Origin: Hemibagrus wyckioides
Lineage: Eukaryota; Chordata; Actinopteri; Siluriformes; Bagridae
Length of the DNA stretch: 64,000 nt
Reading direction: 5' to 3'
NCBI RefSeq assembly: GCF_019097595.1
Contig: NC_080735.1
Span: 15,415,917 to 15,479,916 of the forward strand
Shown here: positions 1 through 13,490 of the stretch, one piece after another
Numbering within the stretch: the stretch's first letter is position 1
Layout: each line of letters begins with the position of its first letter
Program-made: the position numbers and the translations under genes
The notes under the pieces: generated by a model
Database searches by the model: none
Told to the model about the DNA's origin: nothing
What the model saw: the letters and a program-made list of their open reading frames with translations, nothing else

Positions 1-2550
1 TTTGTGAGTGCAACCCACTGTTAAAAAGCACTTTCCATTCCAAATGTTAGATGAATGCAGATTAATATATGATACAGCAACTTCATTGTTTAAAAGCATG
101 AGTCTCTGTACTTGTTTTTGACATGAAATTACTTCAAATCTAATCAGCAGTCCAAATATGATGACTATGAATTACAAATTGCTAAACCCTTGTGATGTCT
201 TCCAATCAGCAGTTAATTAGTTATATCACACCACTGGTAGGTAGTGGGATTTGTGAGTATTTTATACATATATAAAAATTCATGACACTCATTACGGCCA
301 CTTTGCGACCCCCAGGTTAAGAAATGCTGCTCTCGAACCATGGTGCTACATAAAACAACAAAGAACTACATAATACTACAGAACTACACAAAACGTATAG
401 CTTAAAACAGTACAATAATTACTAAAACTTCAAGGTTGGCAAACAAGGTCTTCATGAACCTAGCTATGCACACAGGTTTGGATCTCTTAGTTCCAGTAAT
501 GAAAAATTGAAACGTTACAGCATACAAGGAAATTGTATACAATCTGTGGCCTAGATAGGGGTTTGATTGACAGGCTTCTACAAATGGTCATATGGTGTAA
601 CTATAAATGAATAAAAAGTTTGTGATGAAAATCTAAATAATATCTACAGTTGATTTTTAACAACCGTTCCATTGGCAAAGTAGAGTGCGGTGAAATCTTT
701 GGAGTAACTGAAGCTAACAATCTAAAATTTCTCATGCATACACGATGAATATGTCCAATCAAACCACAGGTTCTAGTCGTTTGATGAGAGAACCAATAAA
801 TGCGATGTAGTCCATCAAGATGTACATTTCAAACTGCAAATGAACCATGAACAACCTCGTACAATTACGATGATTGCAACCAGTCCCTTTTTTCAAAAGG
901 AAACGGATAAGGCTGTAGTGTAGATTTAAAGAATCACTCAGCCATGTGGAGGACGGCATGCTTTAACAAGCAGAAGATTGGCTAGAACTAGAGGTCAGAT
1001 CTTTAACATCATGTTGGCTGTGTGTGTGCTTGAAGAGAACATCTTCATCTCCTGCCATCCGGCTTTTAATTGATTTCCAGTTTTGCTGTGCGAATGGAGA
1101 TCAAGGACCTTTGGGGAAGAATGTGTGAGCTGGTTGTCAGAAGATTTAAGACATTTGAGTGGAGAACAAGCTGCCTAAACAATAAACAGCCTGTTTTTCT
1201 AGCTGTGTTATTCATAGGATGAAACAACGGATTATTTTGAAAGTGTCAGGAGAAGTGAGGAAGACAATTCTTTCTGCAGATCTTGTTTTTCTTCATGCTG
1301 TGGAATCAGGGACCTCCCAGCAGTGCCTATAGCTTACCTATAGTGCAGGCATGATAACCAAATGCTTATTTGAAGGTCAGTGATTTTTGCATCAGAAATA
1401 ATTAGCATGAATTGACATGGACATGGCATCATTCCTTATAAATAGCTAAATGTTTCTTTTCACTCATCAGCATGCAGATTACACACAGAGAAATGATTTT
1501 GAACTGATGTGCCGATCATTAAATGCCCATCATCATTATGTTCCCTTAGTGTAGCAGCATTACGCTTAACTGTTGTTTGTGGTAAAGCTTGTCTCGCCTG
1601 CTAATACACCATCGGAGTCTTGTAAGGTGTTGGAGAGTATTGCTAACAACGGTGCACTAGCATAAACATTAGGGGTGTATCTGTATCTGTTTAATGCACC
1701 ACGTATCCTGTAGTAGGTGTGGCCTAAACTGGAATAGATTTTTTTTTTTTTAACACTTTCTCTGCCATTCCACAGAAGATGGAATCAGATATTTTCAGCC
1801 AAATGAATTATTTCATTGAAGCACACTTGACATAAGGTTAGTCAGGACACCATTGGGTTTCTGTGCATAGAGTATATTAGCTCTGTGTTTAGATGCTAGT
1901 GAGCAGGGCAATGGGAAGTAGGAGAAGTGTGAGCCACCTCCTGGGTCACACTTCTTCACAAAGTTTTTGATAGTAATACACAGCATAAAACTGCCACAAT
2001 AATGCTAGCTTAAAAAAGTACTAGGTTCTTACACCCTGAGTGCTTACTTTCATATGAGCCATTAAGCACTACTATAGAGTGTGAAAAAGAAAGTCAATGC
2101 TGAACACAGGCACCAGAAAAACAGGTGGAATTTTGTCCTCTAATAAAAAGAGTTCAAACACACATGAGCCCAAACCTGAAAAAAAAACAGGGGTGGAAAC
2201 TTATGGTCTTATGAATTCTGGCTCTAACGATTCCTTAACCTATTCATATCTGTATTTGTCCCCGTTTAGAACGCATTATCTCCTCATTGTGAATAATACA
2301 TTCATCTCTGGTTGCATCCCTAATGAACATTTGTTCTGTCTTGCTGTTAGCACTTGGGCCGTCTAAATCATGACTTCATTGTAAACAGCACATTTCTAAA
2401 AGAGGACTTAAGGAGTAACAAAAGTAACAGGATTTTTGAGTTTGTAAAAATAAGCCAGTCACAGTTAGAGTGACATCCATCAGCCAGCGTAAAGCTAAAA
2501 GAATGAATCACGTCAACAACCAGAAGTGAACGCTGTAATAACCACATTTA
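1..2550. other. intergenic, no gene recognised
   Basis: AT-rich unique-looking DNA. The stretch around 285-420 (ending in repeated aaaacaacaaagaactaca-type text) resembles the interspersed repeat at 5690-6160, so an old repeat copy is present. A T10 run lies near 1741. Open reading frames here are short and unlike any family I know. Confidence 0.5.
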
Positions 2551-2559
2551 AGACTAAAT

Positions 2560-2800
2560 ACCCATCATGTTCAGGCTTAATTGAGCAATTAATCCGTTCT
2601 TTTGAACTGGTGCCTGAGTTAATTAGCATGACCTTCTGAGTGAGCTACCTGATGAGGGCAGGCTGACAGAGACAGACATTTCCTTACAGCAGAGCTGGAA
2701 AGATGTGATAATGAAGCAATGGGAAGAGTCATTGTGAGTGCAGGCTGTGCCTTTAATTCATGGTGCACTGAGGTGTAATTGTGGAACAGGTCTAAAAGAA
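2560..2800. other. possible conserved non-coding element
   Basis: A GC-balanced stretch with several TAATTA/TTAATTAG homeodomain-type cores (caattaatcc, agttaattagcatgacc) in AT-rich surroundings, with no coding signal or repeat character. The call rests only on composition; alignment to other fish genomes would decide it. Confidence 0.25.
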
Positions 2801-3016
2801 CTCTTTGGATTTAAAATAGAGTTCTTTCTATTTATATCTATTTTTATTTCTCTACCTGTTAGTTAGCAGGATGGAGATGAGGTGCTAAAGAGTAAAAAAT
2901 AGTATAATTAAATATATTTGAAGTCTTTACAAAAATGCCACAAAATTATTTTTCATTTAATTATGTTAAAAATGCAATTAAAAAAAATAAAAATGTAATT
3001 TACTTATTATTACTTA

Positions 3017-3018
<2 letters not shown>

Positions 3019-3096
<78 letters not shown>
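3019..3096. repeat. (AT)n microsatellite
   Basis: About 39 uninterrupted AT units inside an AT-rich block. Confidence 0.98.
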
Positions 3097-3098
<2 letters not shown>

Positions 3099-3797
3099 AT
3101 TTTAGGTTTTATAATTTAAATATAATTTTTAACCCGTTTTTAATTATTTTTTTTTGCATGTTTTGCGAACCTTCCAGATTCCTTATATGGATAAAAGAAA
3201 CAGAGATACAAATGCTTAAATTATAATATTTTCTGAAAGAACAAAACTACAGTATTCCAATCTTGGATTTAGGAACAAATATCTAGAACAAAGTTTAACA
3301 ATCATGTATTTGGTGTATTTTAATCCAAGGAATATATTCAATATAATATTATATTCAAGATAATTTGAACTGACTTAAAAGAGATTTTGGAGACAAACAT
3401 CCAGATTTAAACTTCTTTTTTAAAAAGAGACTTTAAATATGAGATGTTAATAAATAAGTTCATGTTAAGATTAGATGTGAATTACGACCAGGGTATAGAT
3501 CAGGACTGGGATTGCAGTTCATTTTCAGTAAGTGCCTTATCTTAGTCAGGGTCTGTCTACTGAGTCAAATGAAATGTCTCTAATGTGTACAACAAATACA
3601 GCCTTCGTGAGCAAAATGTGAACACAACCACCAACAACAACAACAAAAACCCCAGAACAAAAATCCCTGAACAACAATTCATCCCAAGAATTTGCTACTA
3701 AGGAGGTTTATGGTAACTCAGGGCACATCAGGACAGAACACTATTCTACATAATCAGAAATATTGGCATACTACAACTACAGAGTTCCTCATTTCAG

Positions 3798-3930
<133 letters not shown>

Positions 3931-4099
3931 ACTTTAAGAAATGGTTTACTGTTAAATCACAATTACAGGAATGAGCCCACCTACATGGATTTGTGCTTTA
4001 CAGTGAAATGAGTCTTGTATTCATAATCAATTTGTGCTTATGTTCTGCTTGTACAACAACAATTTAGCAGCTAAGAGCAAACAATAGTTATTTGTAATT

Positions 4100-4340
4100 T
4101 GTACACTTGTCACACACACATACGCCGATGATGAATCGAATTTTATCCGGTTGCGCCGTCCTCGTTCATAATTCAGAACACTTTTTTCCCCGTCTCTGCC
4201 GTCCTCGAGGTCTCTGTTACAACCGTATTAATCATGGCTGCTCTTACTCTTCTCCCATATTGGCTCTGAAATGCCATTAGTGAGCTGTTTTTCTTTTCTC
4301 AAAGACCTCTGGCCTTCAGTGATGGAGCAGTAGGAGGGAG
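4100..4340. other. possible conserved non-coding element
   Basis: A locally GC-richer stretch (for example gttgcgccgtcctcg and gccgtcctcgaggtc) with interspersed ATTA cores, no ORF homology and no repeat features. Weak, composition-based call. Confidence 0.2.
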
Positions 4341-4580
4341 AATCATCACACATATAACAGGGTGGACAGCTACACATGATGACTGATGAGAGAAATTGTG
4401 TGAGCGAAGATTATTTAATTATAAGGCCAAATGTTATACTATAGGTACTGTTACTTGAGATGAGACATGACATATTATGAGACATATTACAATTAGTATA
4501 CTCGTACTTGAGAAACGTTTGAGCCTAGGAACTGTGGTACCAAGCTGTTTGCACCCGAACTTTCTCCAGTCCACCTCAGA

Positions 4581-4855
4581 GTGTGTTCTGAGATGCTTTT
4601 CTGCTCACCGCCATTGTAAAGAGTTGCTGATGGAGTTGCCGTTGCCTTCGTTTCAGCTAAACCCAGTCTGTCCAAACCAATCTTCTCAGATCTCTATCAT
4701 CAACAATGTGTTAACTTCTGCAGTAATGCCTCTCATTAGGTATTTTTTTCAATCCTTCCAGGATTTCGCAGTTGTAGAAATGACGGCAAAATCAAGCCAA
4801 CTCTGCAATATTCAGAAAATTTACATGTGTCTTCACTGGTAGAAGTGTAAAAGAA

Positions 4856-4913
<58 letters not shown>

Positions 4914-4990
4914 GATGTGGACAAATACCAAAACTCTTGACCTATATTTGCATGATTTTATTCATAGTCTCTCAATTTCATTTAACCATA
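4581..4990 (+). repeat. interspersed repeat of the TTCTGAGATGCTTTT family (copy 1)
   Basis: TTCTGAGATGCTTTT is followed by a characteristic body with ttgtaaagagt, agtctgtcc and atcaacaa. It is interrupted near 4858-4909 by a TA microsatellite and resumes with CTTGACCTATATTTGCATGATTTTAT. Three other copies in the window (17868, 27045 and 45325) share the same order and orientation. I recognise it as a widespread fish repeat but cannot name its class. Confidence 0.6.
4858..4909. repeat. (TA)n microsatellite
   Basis: A 52-base TA run lying inside the interspersed repeat. Confidence 0.97.
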
Positions 4991-4999
4991 AAGCACCCA

Positions 5000-5689
5000 A
5001 GAAGCTCTGAATGTGTAACATTATCATTAGTTCATGCTAATAACAATAGACCCAATAAAAGGTCTAGAGCTGAGGTTAAATGTGACATTTGCATCAGGAG
5101 CCTGGTGCCACCTTTCAATATCCGGACCAAAGAAGTGTCAATCAGGCCGCCATGAGAATATAAAATCAGGAGAAATGAACGCAGCGGCATTAAGTCAGAG
5201 GGTTTACAGAAAGGTCAGGTTATATTTTCTTTAAAAAAAAAAAAAAAAAAAACCTAAGTTCTGGGACGAAGTTTTCAAGAGAGATGAGATGAATATTAAT
5301 ATACAGTACACCTGACAGAGCAGAGTGTTATAAGGTGTACAGGAGCAGCTTAAATGCTCATATCCAAATAACTACCTCAGAAAAAAATGTTAAGTTTCTG
5401 AAAGTGAAATGTGCTCGACTGGGCAAATTAATCCCCCAATGGACTTCCTTAAGTCCTCTTCAATTAGATATTCAGCATTCGGTGTAAAGCAATGTAACTA
5501 TCAGTAACTGTATGAGTAGCACTCCTAATACTTGTATCCGTATTCGGCTTTGTGGGTGTGGCCTAAAATACAAGCTTTTTTTGTTCTCTTTCTTAAATAG
5601 ATGTCTAAACAGGACAGCTTTTTTGCACACTTACTTTTGTTTGTACTTGTGTTTGTACAAATGACGTGGGTATTACAGCTTTGCAAGTC
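5000..5689. other. intergenic, no gene recognised
   Basis: Unique-looking DNA with an A19 run at about 5232-5250. No repeat family or coding signal seen. Confidence 0.4.
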
Positions 5690-6160
5690 AAGTAGCTTTT
5701 ATTGTCATTTCAACCATATATAGCCGTCGCAGTACATAGTGAAATGAGACAACGTTTCTCCAGGACCCTGGTGCTACATAAAACAACATACATATGACAT
5801 ATAGCTACAAAACAAAGCAAAACAACAACACAGAAGCTAAGGACAGAAGGTTGTCCTAGCTTCATAAAGTGCAACATGTGCAACCTGGTGCAAACAGTGC
5901 AGGACAAAAGACAATAGGCAACAGTACAGGACACACAGCGCCAAAAGATGTGCAATTACATATATACTTGTTAACCTATACATAAAGCAGCAGTTGGAGA
6001 CAGTTTGAAATGTGCAAAAATAGCAATAGCAGCAATTGTATAACAGTTATAGTGTGTTAAACTGGTTATACAACCACAGTTATACTGGTTGTTAGGGCCC
6101 GAATGCTTCACTACCTCTTTCCCAGCGGCAAAGAGTTTCTTGACATTTTCTAACAAATTA
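5690..6160 (-). repeat. unclassified interspersed repeat, probably a retroelement 3' region
   Basis: Read on the minus strand it ends near a sequence like GAAATGACAATAAAAG, similar to 3' tails of fish retroelements. The segment with gtgctacataaaacaaca is shared with 340-365, which shows it is repeated in this window. Two short minus-strand open frames are not recognisable. Confidence 0.5.
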
Positions 6161-8400
6161 AGTTGGTTCTTTTCCAGGAATAAATAATAAACACCTCAAT
6201 TTTGAACATGCTCTTTGTTTGTCACATTTTGGAAAATGTGAAAATTAAAAATGGCCTATATATACTGTATATGTATGTGTTTAGGAAATGTTTAATAATA
6301 ATAACAACAATAGTAAAAAATACGTATATACCTAATCAGCATAGAGGTACTGAGTCCTAGTCCTGAGTTTAGTATCTAATCAAAAAAAAAAAAAAGATTT
6401 CTATTCAGTCCAGCTCACGTGCCATGCCCCAGTGAAGCATAATGCGTTATAATCCAGCACATGTTTCTCATGCCTACTGCAGTAGACATTTGAGAGAATC
6501 TCTACATTCCCTCCTGTGGCTTTGTCAAGTAATTAATTCAATATAGTGATTAAAACACTTTGTCAAACTGCCTGTACCGTAATTAAATCGCTGTATGTGT
6601 TTTTTCCCTTCTGCCTTTTCCTGTTCTCAATGTCTTTCCTCTTACCTGTGATGAAATTATCTACTCGAGGCAAGACAGTGACAAAAGACAGGACGAGAAC
6701 GATGCGACTCTGTAATTTCTAATTACTGGTGCTTAACTAGGTGAAACTCACCTTGATAGACTCGGTGAGGCCAAGAGAAAGTTACTTTCAAATGAACCTA
6801 AACGTCTCCCCATGATAGGCAAGGGCTTGAAAGGATGTTTCAACAACACCAGTGCTAATTCTGTGAAAATGATTAACACACATTGACTGACCTGTAATGA
6901 TCACTGTGAGATAAAGAGCATTATATTAGATTGCAGTCACACTGCGACCCATGCACACATATTTGTTTCTCTCAGCTGGCTTTTCAGCTAACAGCTAATC
7001 CTTTAAGGCCCTTCCGGGAACGCTTTTTGTCCTTTCGCTAAGTGAATGCTTGCAATTGCCATGAAAATGATGCGTTTTCCCATAGCCACAAGCTCTTTTC
7101 CTTTCAATACGCACAATTAAGTCTGGCACTTGACCCTTCACCGCATGCTGGTCCGACTTAAAAACATAATTACGTTGTGTTGTACAAAGCTCTCGGTTCT
7201 CTGGCACAGTTCCAGCTCCCTGTTTCTCAGAGTTGCTGCGAGTCAAAATGTCTCTTTCCCACTTAGACGTGATATCCCGTATATCATGGGAATTCAGAAG
7301 AGTTTGCATTGTTGGTGTTGGAAAAAGTCGGAAAGTTTGTGGATAGTTTGCCTGCTTGGAAAAGTGGGAGTTAAGAGAGTACAGGTCAGGGATTATGACA
7401 TCCTAAGTTTATACGGGAGAACGGAGACCACTTTGACCTCCAGACTTCAGAGGTTTTTAAAGAAAGTCACTAAATGTACTGTTAGTCTAAAAATTTCAAT
7501 TTCATATAACCTAAATTCTACTCTTCAACTGCAGAAGTTTTTCTTTTTCATTTTCTTTTGCTCTAATGAACCATTTTCTCTTTGATATCATGTTGCATGA
7601 AGAGGAAACTTGTAGGTGAGACTGGGTTTTAAACCCGAAGTTATTACTTTAAAGCTAAATAAAATCCTTGGTCTGGATTCTCTTGTAGCCAGCGATATGG
7701 GAATATGGGGTTTCAGAACTGTGGGTTGCACATCACTATCCAATCCAAGGTTAGAGTCAGATCAGTGGTGGGTCAGATCCAGACTTGTGTTTAAATGCTG
7801 CTGATGAATAAAAGCTCCCAGATACTACTCTAGACAACACATCCTCCGGCCAACATTAAACTACAGTGAAAGGAGACTGACTAATGAATTGTTTTTTGTG
7901 GTTTGTTGATTTGTTGGCAAATTGATAATGCACATGTGTCTGTTTCTATATTTACACAGTTTAGTTTGCTGATTGGCCGATTGATTATTTGATAATTAAT
8001 CAGCCTATGTATTGATTTGTTAATTGATTTGGTTGTTTGTTTGTTACTGAATGATCGATTGATTGTTGAGACATTTTTCATTCTGTAGTTGTGTTTAAAT
8101 TGAAGCCAGAACTTAACTGATCATCACAATGACTTTTTTTTTTTTGGATTGCACCTTGATTTAATTGTAAGTCACTTTGCATGAAAACAAACACTTACAT
8201 AATCCAAAGTAATTCCTGTACTGTTAGAAATACTGGGAAAATGTGGGTTTTGCTAAGCAGCACTTTTCAGCGAGACTGGTCTGTAATCTTCATCATGCCT
8301 GAATTATATCATGTCAGTCTTATGAAACTGTGATAAGGCAAGTTAAAAAGCCATTTAGCACCAATCATTGTTTTTTTAAAGATGGAAATTGTGCAGTAGA
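6160..8400. other. intergenic, no gene recognised
   Basis: The stretch 6995-7310 is GC-balanced and open on both strands for 100 codons or more, but neither translation resembles a known family; it may be conserved non-coding DNA. 7880-8080 is a TTGATTGATT-rich low-complexity stretch. Confidence 0.4.
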
Positions 8401-8410
8401 TAAATTAAAG

Positions 8411-8413
<3 letters not shown>

Positions 8414-8448
<35 letters not shown>
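8414..8448. repeat. (AT)n microsatellite
   Basis: About 17 AT units. Confidence 0.95.
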
Positions 8449-8450
<2 letters not shown>

Positions 8451-8487
8451 TGTGTATTACACTGTCATTATATCAGTTTTTGTTGGT

Positions 8488-8760
8488 CTGGTAATTCAAT
8501 TCAGTAATTTTATTTGTATAAAATATTAAATACAAATAATATTTTGTAGACGATGTCACACAGCAGCTTTACAGGAATGTATGAATTCAGGATCTAAATT
8601 TAAAATGTGTAAATGTTTTTATTGATTTTACCTATCAGTAAACCAGAGGGGATGAGGATAAGGAAAAACTCCCTGTGATACTGTATGAGGAAGAAACCCT
8701 GAGAAACTCAAAAGGAAACCTCATCTTCATCTGGGTGACACCAGATAGTGTGATTATAAA
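8488..8760 (-). repeat. teleost interspersed repeat with AATTGAATT-type 3' tail, minus-strand copy
   Basis: Starts ccaattcagtaattttatttgtata, the reverse of an AAATTGAATTG tail, and continues through cagcagctttacag, aaaaactccctg, gaagaaacc and tcatctgggtgacacc. The copy at 9117-9380 carries the same blocks in reverse complement. Confidence 0.75.
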
Positions 8761-9116
8761 TGATTTCCCTTCAGCTGTGTACTATATGCTCAAAAAGGAA
8801 GTGCAACCAGGAGATTCATTCTAGTGTTAACACTATGATGTTGAAGTTATCAATTGTTCACTGATTCACTAGTCCTAATACAATGGTCATGATTTCTATG
8901 TGGTGCCATCCACAGTAATCTCACCTATCTCCAAAATGTCCATGTGGGTTCATGCTCAGCAGCAGAGAGCTAAGCGGCAAGCACAGTTTATGATTATTTT
9001 GGGGTGGGATCTATACTTGTCATTTTGCTCTGATTGGGCCTTATAGAGAGGATTGTCTGCATGGTTTTAAAGATTTTTTTTTTTAACCAATCTAGGCACT
9101 ATTAATTAAGTAATTC

Positions 9117-9380
9117 ACTCTCTCTGGTGTCACCCAAATGAGGATGAAGTTCCCTTTTGAGTCTGTTTCCTCTCAAGGTTTCTTCCTCTTACCATCTAAG
9201 GGAGTTTTTCCTTGCCATAGTCGCCTCAGGCTTGCTCATTAGGGTTAAATAGAAATACATTTAAATATTAAGTTTTGTATTATTCTTAAACTTTTGTACT
9301 GTATTTCTTATGTTCTGTAAAGCTGCTTTGAGACAATGTCCATTGTTAAAAGTGCTATGCAAATAAAATTAAATTGAATT
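9117..9380 (+). repeat. teleost interspersed repeat with AATTGAATTGAA tail, plus-strand copy
   Basis: Contains GGTGTCACCCAAATGAGGAT, gggagtttttccttgcc, gtaaagctgctttgagacaatgt and the terminal aaataaaattaaattgaattgaa. This is a very common fish repeat that resembles the 3' region of a non-LTR retroelement; its exact class is not certain. Confidence 0.8.
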
Positions 9381-11200
9381 GAACTATTACAAAGATGTAA
9401 AGAAAAATGGCATCTCTATACAAGCTCTGCTGAAAATGAATGAAATTGTTTTGCTGAATAATATCACATCATTCACTGCCTGAATCTTTGAAGCCCACAT
9501 TCATTACTAGCCGGCCTAATTTTCATTCAAGAGAGTAAGAAACTGTTCTTATAAAGGTAATACATCTGATATTTTCTCTCAAAAAGTTGCTAATTATTGT
9601 ACTCTAAGCCCAAGGCTGTTTTCTCCTGCAGTCCTTTACATTTCTCCCGTCCATTCATCTCTCTATGAAAAAGGAAAAGAAAAACTATTTTCTTGACTCG
9701 TCAGTCATTTGACTCCAATCTGTTTCAGTTAGACCTTCACTTCGATGCTAATTTACTGAGCGAGGTAGATCTGCGTCATGCTTGCTGTTGGCCTACTACA
9801 TTTTCTATTTTTGCTTTTTTCTGGTATTGTGATTAATTAGGAATTCATGTCCAGATAATCACCAGTGGTCCTGTCTGTCATATTCAAATAGGTTTTCAAT
9901 GAGAAAAATAATTTTAATTAGATTTTTGCTTTCAGAGACAAGACTAGCATGAAAAGGAATTTGTAAACACTGCTATTTATTTCAAGCTCTTCTCATTTCA
10001 CCTCATTGGCAATGACAATAAATAAACCAATTTATAATTTGCATAGACTGACATGACATTGGAATTACTCAAAGATATATAAGACTAATTGTGCATCTTT
10101 TTAAAGCCCAGTGCTCCATCGTTACATTTCTGCCAAAATTCTACTTTCTGGGAAATCTCTGATTATGATATATTCAAGGGAGAATTAAGACAAAAATGCT
10201 GTGTGATTAATCTCTCATTAATCATCTCTCTTTCACTCCCTGAGATCTACGTCTGTTAAACTTCTCAAGAGAAAGAAGTTCTTTCTGGAACAGTCTCTCT
10301 CACTTTTACGCCTGGCCTACAGACCGAGGCGTGTCACCTCCCCCAATTATGAAAGCGTCCCATTTCTTTGCCGCAGCTAGAAGCCGCATCCTGTCGCGTT
10401 CATTATTCGGAATCGCCGCTGGAAGAATTGAGAGTGTGTTTTTCTGGCAATAAGCCACAGCAGTTTGTCTCAGAAGGAGTTCTCCCAAATTCCCTGCAGT
10501 TCCTGCCTCGAGTGCTTTTTAGTGGCTTCCAATCCATCATGAAAAAAACAAGGCAAGAGATAAACATGCCATGCTTGTTTAGCAAGAGTCTTAGAAATGT
10601 AATCCAGATTTGCCAAGTCAATTGACACCAGTGTTTGTCTTAAAATTAAAAATAACTGCTTGATTGAGCTCTCTTTCCAGTTCACTGCTGGAATTTTTGC
10701 TTTTATAAGCGAATAGACGGACAAGTACACTTTGGGTGGAAAGTCCAAGTTAATTTACTTTTTTAAACTGAAGTTTTAACGCTGCTAACAAAACATTTCG
10801 CTAAGCATCTGTATGCAAATCCAAGACTAAATGTCTAATAAGCAAGGTGGAATGGAAAGTGATAAGAAAAAAAACTCTATATGAACTCTCTAAGTAAGTG
10901 ACAGTGGTGGAGAAACCCATACAACATAAAATACACGATACAGGAACCGTGGTTTGAGAAGAGGAACGAAACTGAATCTAAATACATTATTCCGAATGAT
11001 TAGATAATGTGTTCGAAACAGACACGATAACTAACACTTTTTTAATTATCATGTGGCTGACACTAGATGTCTACATCAGGACCGGGATCTGGAGAGAAGC
11101 AAAAGAAAAGTCGCATTAGTTAAATATTTTATGCATGCATGTTTATAACATTTATTCATTCATCCTTAGTAACTTCCTGGTCAGGGTTACACTGGGTTAA
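9381..11200. other. intergenic, no gene recognised
   Basis: 10300-10620 is GC-balanced with overlapping open frames on both strands. None resembles a known protein and no splice or codon-bias pattern supports coding. It may be conserved non-coding DNA. Confidence 0.4.
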
Positions 11201-11219
11201 ATTCAGCTTCCATCAATCC

Positions 11220-11565
11220 ATCGATCACTTTTTTTAACCATTTATTCTACACAGGGTCACAGGGAGCCTGCAGTCTATCTCTGCAAGGATAAAAAGATAA
11301 AAAGCAAGGGACACCCTGGGCAGAGATCACAGGGTATAATCACACACCCACATTTAAACACAAGAGACAATTTAGAGATACCAATCAGTCTGCAATGCAT
11401 ATCTCTGGACTGGGGAGGAAACTGGAAAACCCAGAGGAAACCCCTGAAGCATGGGGAGAACATATAGACTCCACACATACATACAGGGTGAAGGCAGGAA
11501 TTGAACCCCTAACCCTAGAGGTGTGAGGCAAAGATGCGAATCACTAAGACACCATAAACTAGGCA
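11220..11565 (-). repeat. V-SINE (DANA-like) copy
   Basis: The reverse complement runs from a tRNA-like head (box B-like ggttcaattcc) through the V-SINE central core (gttctccccatgc, gggtttcctctgggt, cagtccagagatatgc) to ctaaattgtc and a gggtcac-containing tail. The head lies at the right-hand end. Confidence 0.8.
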
Positions 11566-12890
11566 ATTTTTTCATATTTTTTCATACCAGCAAAAAAGAG
11601 TTTTAATCAATATTATTAACTAAGACAAACTGTAACCTGAGACTTGAGGAACTGTCATGGCCAGAATTCACATATAATGCTGACACAGCTTATTCAGAGC
11701 ACTAAACAGATACAGATAAAGCCAGCATTTGCGTGTCCATATTGTAGAAGCAGGTCCAGTCCTCCACTGCTCGACGTCACTGGCATTACTGTAACAAGAT
11801 TTGCTTTTATTAATTCATTAGATGCTTTTATAAGAGATCCATCCAAGCATTTTAGTGTTGGCCCTGAGATTTGACTTCCTTCACTAGAACGTAGCCTGAA
11901 CCACTGAGCTGTCATTGTTAGCGTGTAGACGAGTACAAATAGGCTACAAGAATAAAAGAGAGCTTAACAGCAGGCCTTGACTCAGACAGGATAAAGAGCC
12001 CTAAGATACGACAAGGTCCGGTGTTAGAAATAAAAAAAAAAAATTGTCAAAAATGGATTCCGTGTAGAGTTTCTCACCATGATGTTGTCCCCGAACAAAG
12101 AATCCAGCTTTTTTTTTTTTTTTATCTGACATGTCCTTGTCAAGAAAAAGGAGCAAAATGTTATACCAGTGGCACTGGAGCAGTCAGCATGACACTGATG
12201 CTACCAAAGGTGGAAGAAAAGTGGTGTGAAATACAGAGTAAAAATCCCCAGTGTCTATAAAACTGACTGTATGCATGGGTCGTTCCCGTACATGTCAGTC
12301 CAGTAAATAAATAAATGAAAAATAAAAAAAACATTTACACAAATATGATATTTCTTTTGTAAACGCACCATTCTCCAACTTAAGTTCAGATGAACATATA
12401 AATATTTATATTGGGAAAACTTTCTCGAACTCGTTACGCATTAATATACTGAAATAATAACGGTCTTGGAGTTCTGTCCATTTTGATGGAACTGCGCCAA
12501 TTTGATTGGTGGAGGTCACATGACTGTGTAGTATATCAAATAACAATTATTGTGCAATATATACTACTAGGAAGTGTAGCATTAGGAATTGTATATGGTA
12601 TATACTATTACACAATACAGTATATGATGTCATTTTGAATATTCAGACTTCCTGTTGGTCAAAAAAAGAAAAGAAAGAAACACCTTGATATTATGCAATA
12701 GAAATTTTAGCTCATTTAAGCTGCAAGTCTGAAAATAAGAATTATGCCCCGTCTGTTTAATAGTGAGCAAGGTCTTAATGCATTTCATCTCACAAATGAT
12801 CGATTCACAGTCTAGTGTGATTAGACTCAGAGTGCCTTCTTTAAATATTTAATTGAGTCTGAAATCTGAAGTACAGACACCTTAGAAGAC
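11566..12890. other. intergenic, no gene recognised
   Basis: Mostly unique-looking. 12530-12650 contains repeated atatactactagga/gtatatactatta text resembling a degenerate inverted repeat. Poly-A and poly-T runs lie near 12030 and 12110. Confidence 0.4.
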
Positions 12891-12896
12891 ACTTAA

Positions 12897-13158
12897 AAGT
12901 AATGGTTCCAGCAAGAACCAAAAAGAGTTTTTTTATTCACACCAATTCCTTGGAGGAACCTTTTTTTTTGGTTACCCAAAGAACTTTTTAGAAAATGGTT
13001 CTTTAAAAGAGTTTCTTAGAACCTTTCTATAATCCAAAGAACCTTATTTTCTACTGCAGAGAAGCTTTTGTGGAAATGTTCCATGGTTCAAAGGTTCTTC
13101 ATAGAACCATACACCCTAACAAAGAGCCACTTAAGAATCATTATTGTTAAGAGTGTAT
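12897..13158. repeat. interspersed repeat rich in GGTTCTT/AAGAACC, probably a MITE-like element
   Basis: Many short complementary motifs (aagaacc, ggttctt, aaagaaccttatt, caaaggttcttcatagaacca) make the segment self-complementary. I recognise this text as a recurrent teleost repeat. Terminal inverted repeats could not be defined. Confidence 0.55.
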
Positions 13159-13261
13159 GGCGACGTCTGCCGTCATGAGTGACAGTGACTAGATGTGGGC
13201 AAATATGGAGCAACTCTGCTGAATTTTATACACAAACTCAAGTTCTCAATAGACAGAAGCC

Positions 13262-13490
13262 TTTATTTGTCACATATACATTACAGCGAAATTCTTTCTT
13301 CATATATTCCAACTTCAGAGGAGGTTGGAGTCAGAGCGCAGAGTCAGCCATGATACAGCATCCCTTGAGCAGTCAGGGTTAAGGGCCTTGCTCTGGGGCC
13401 CAATAGTGGCAGCTTGACAGTGCTGGAGCTTGAACCTTGATTCTCCGGTCAACAACCCAGAGCTGCTTGAGTGACCACTGCCCTCTAGAA
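13262..13490 (-). repeat. tRNA-derived SINE, minus-strand copy
   Basis: The reverse complement reads from cagctctgggttgttgacc through ggttcaag, gggccccagagcaaggccct and ccaacctcctctgaagt to aatttcgctgtaatgtatatgtgacaaataaa. The order is shared with copies at 25410, 40380 and 54935. Confidence 0.8.

Noticed and set aside
7130..7585. 151-codon plus-strand open frame
   Set aside because: No recognisable domain, a low-complexity FFFFIFF end, and overlap with an equally good antisense frame. No splice or codon-bias support.
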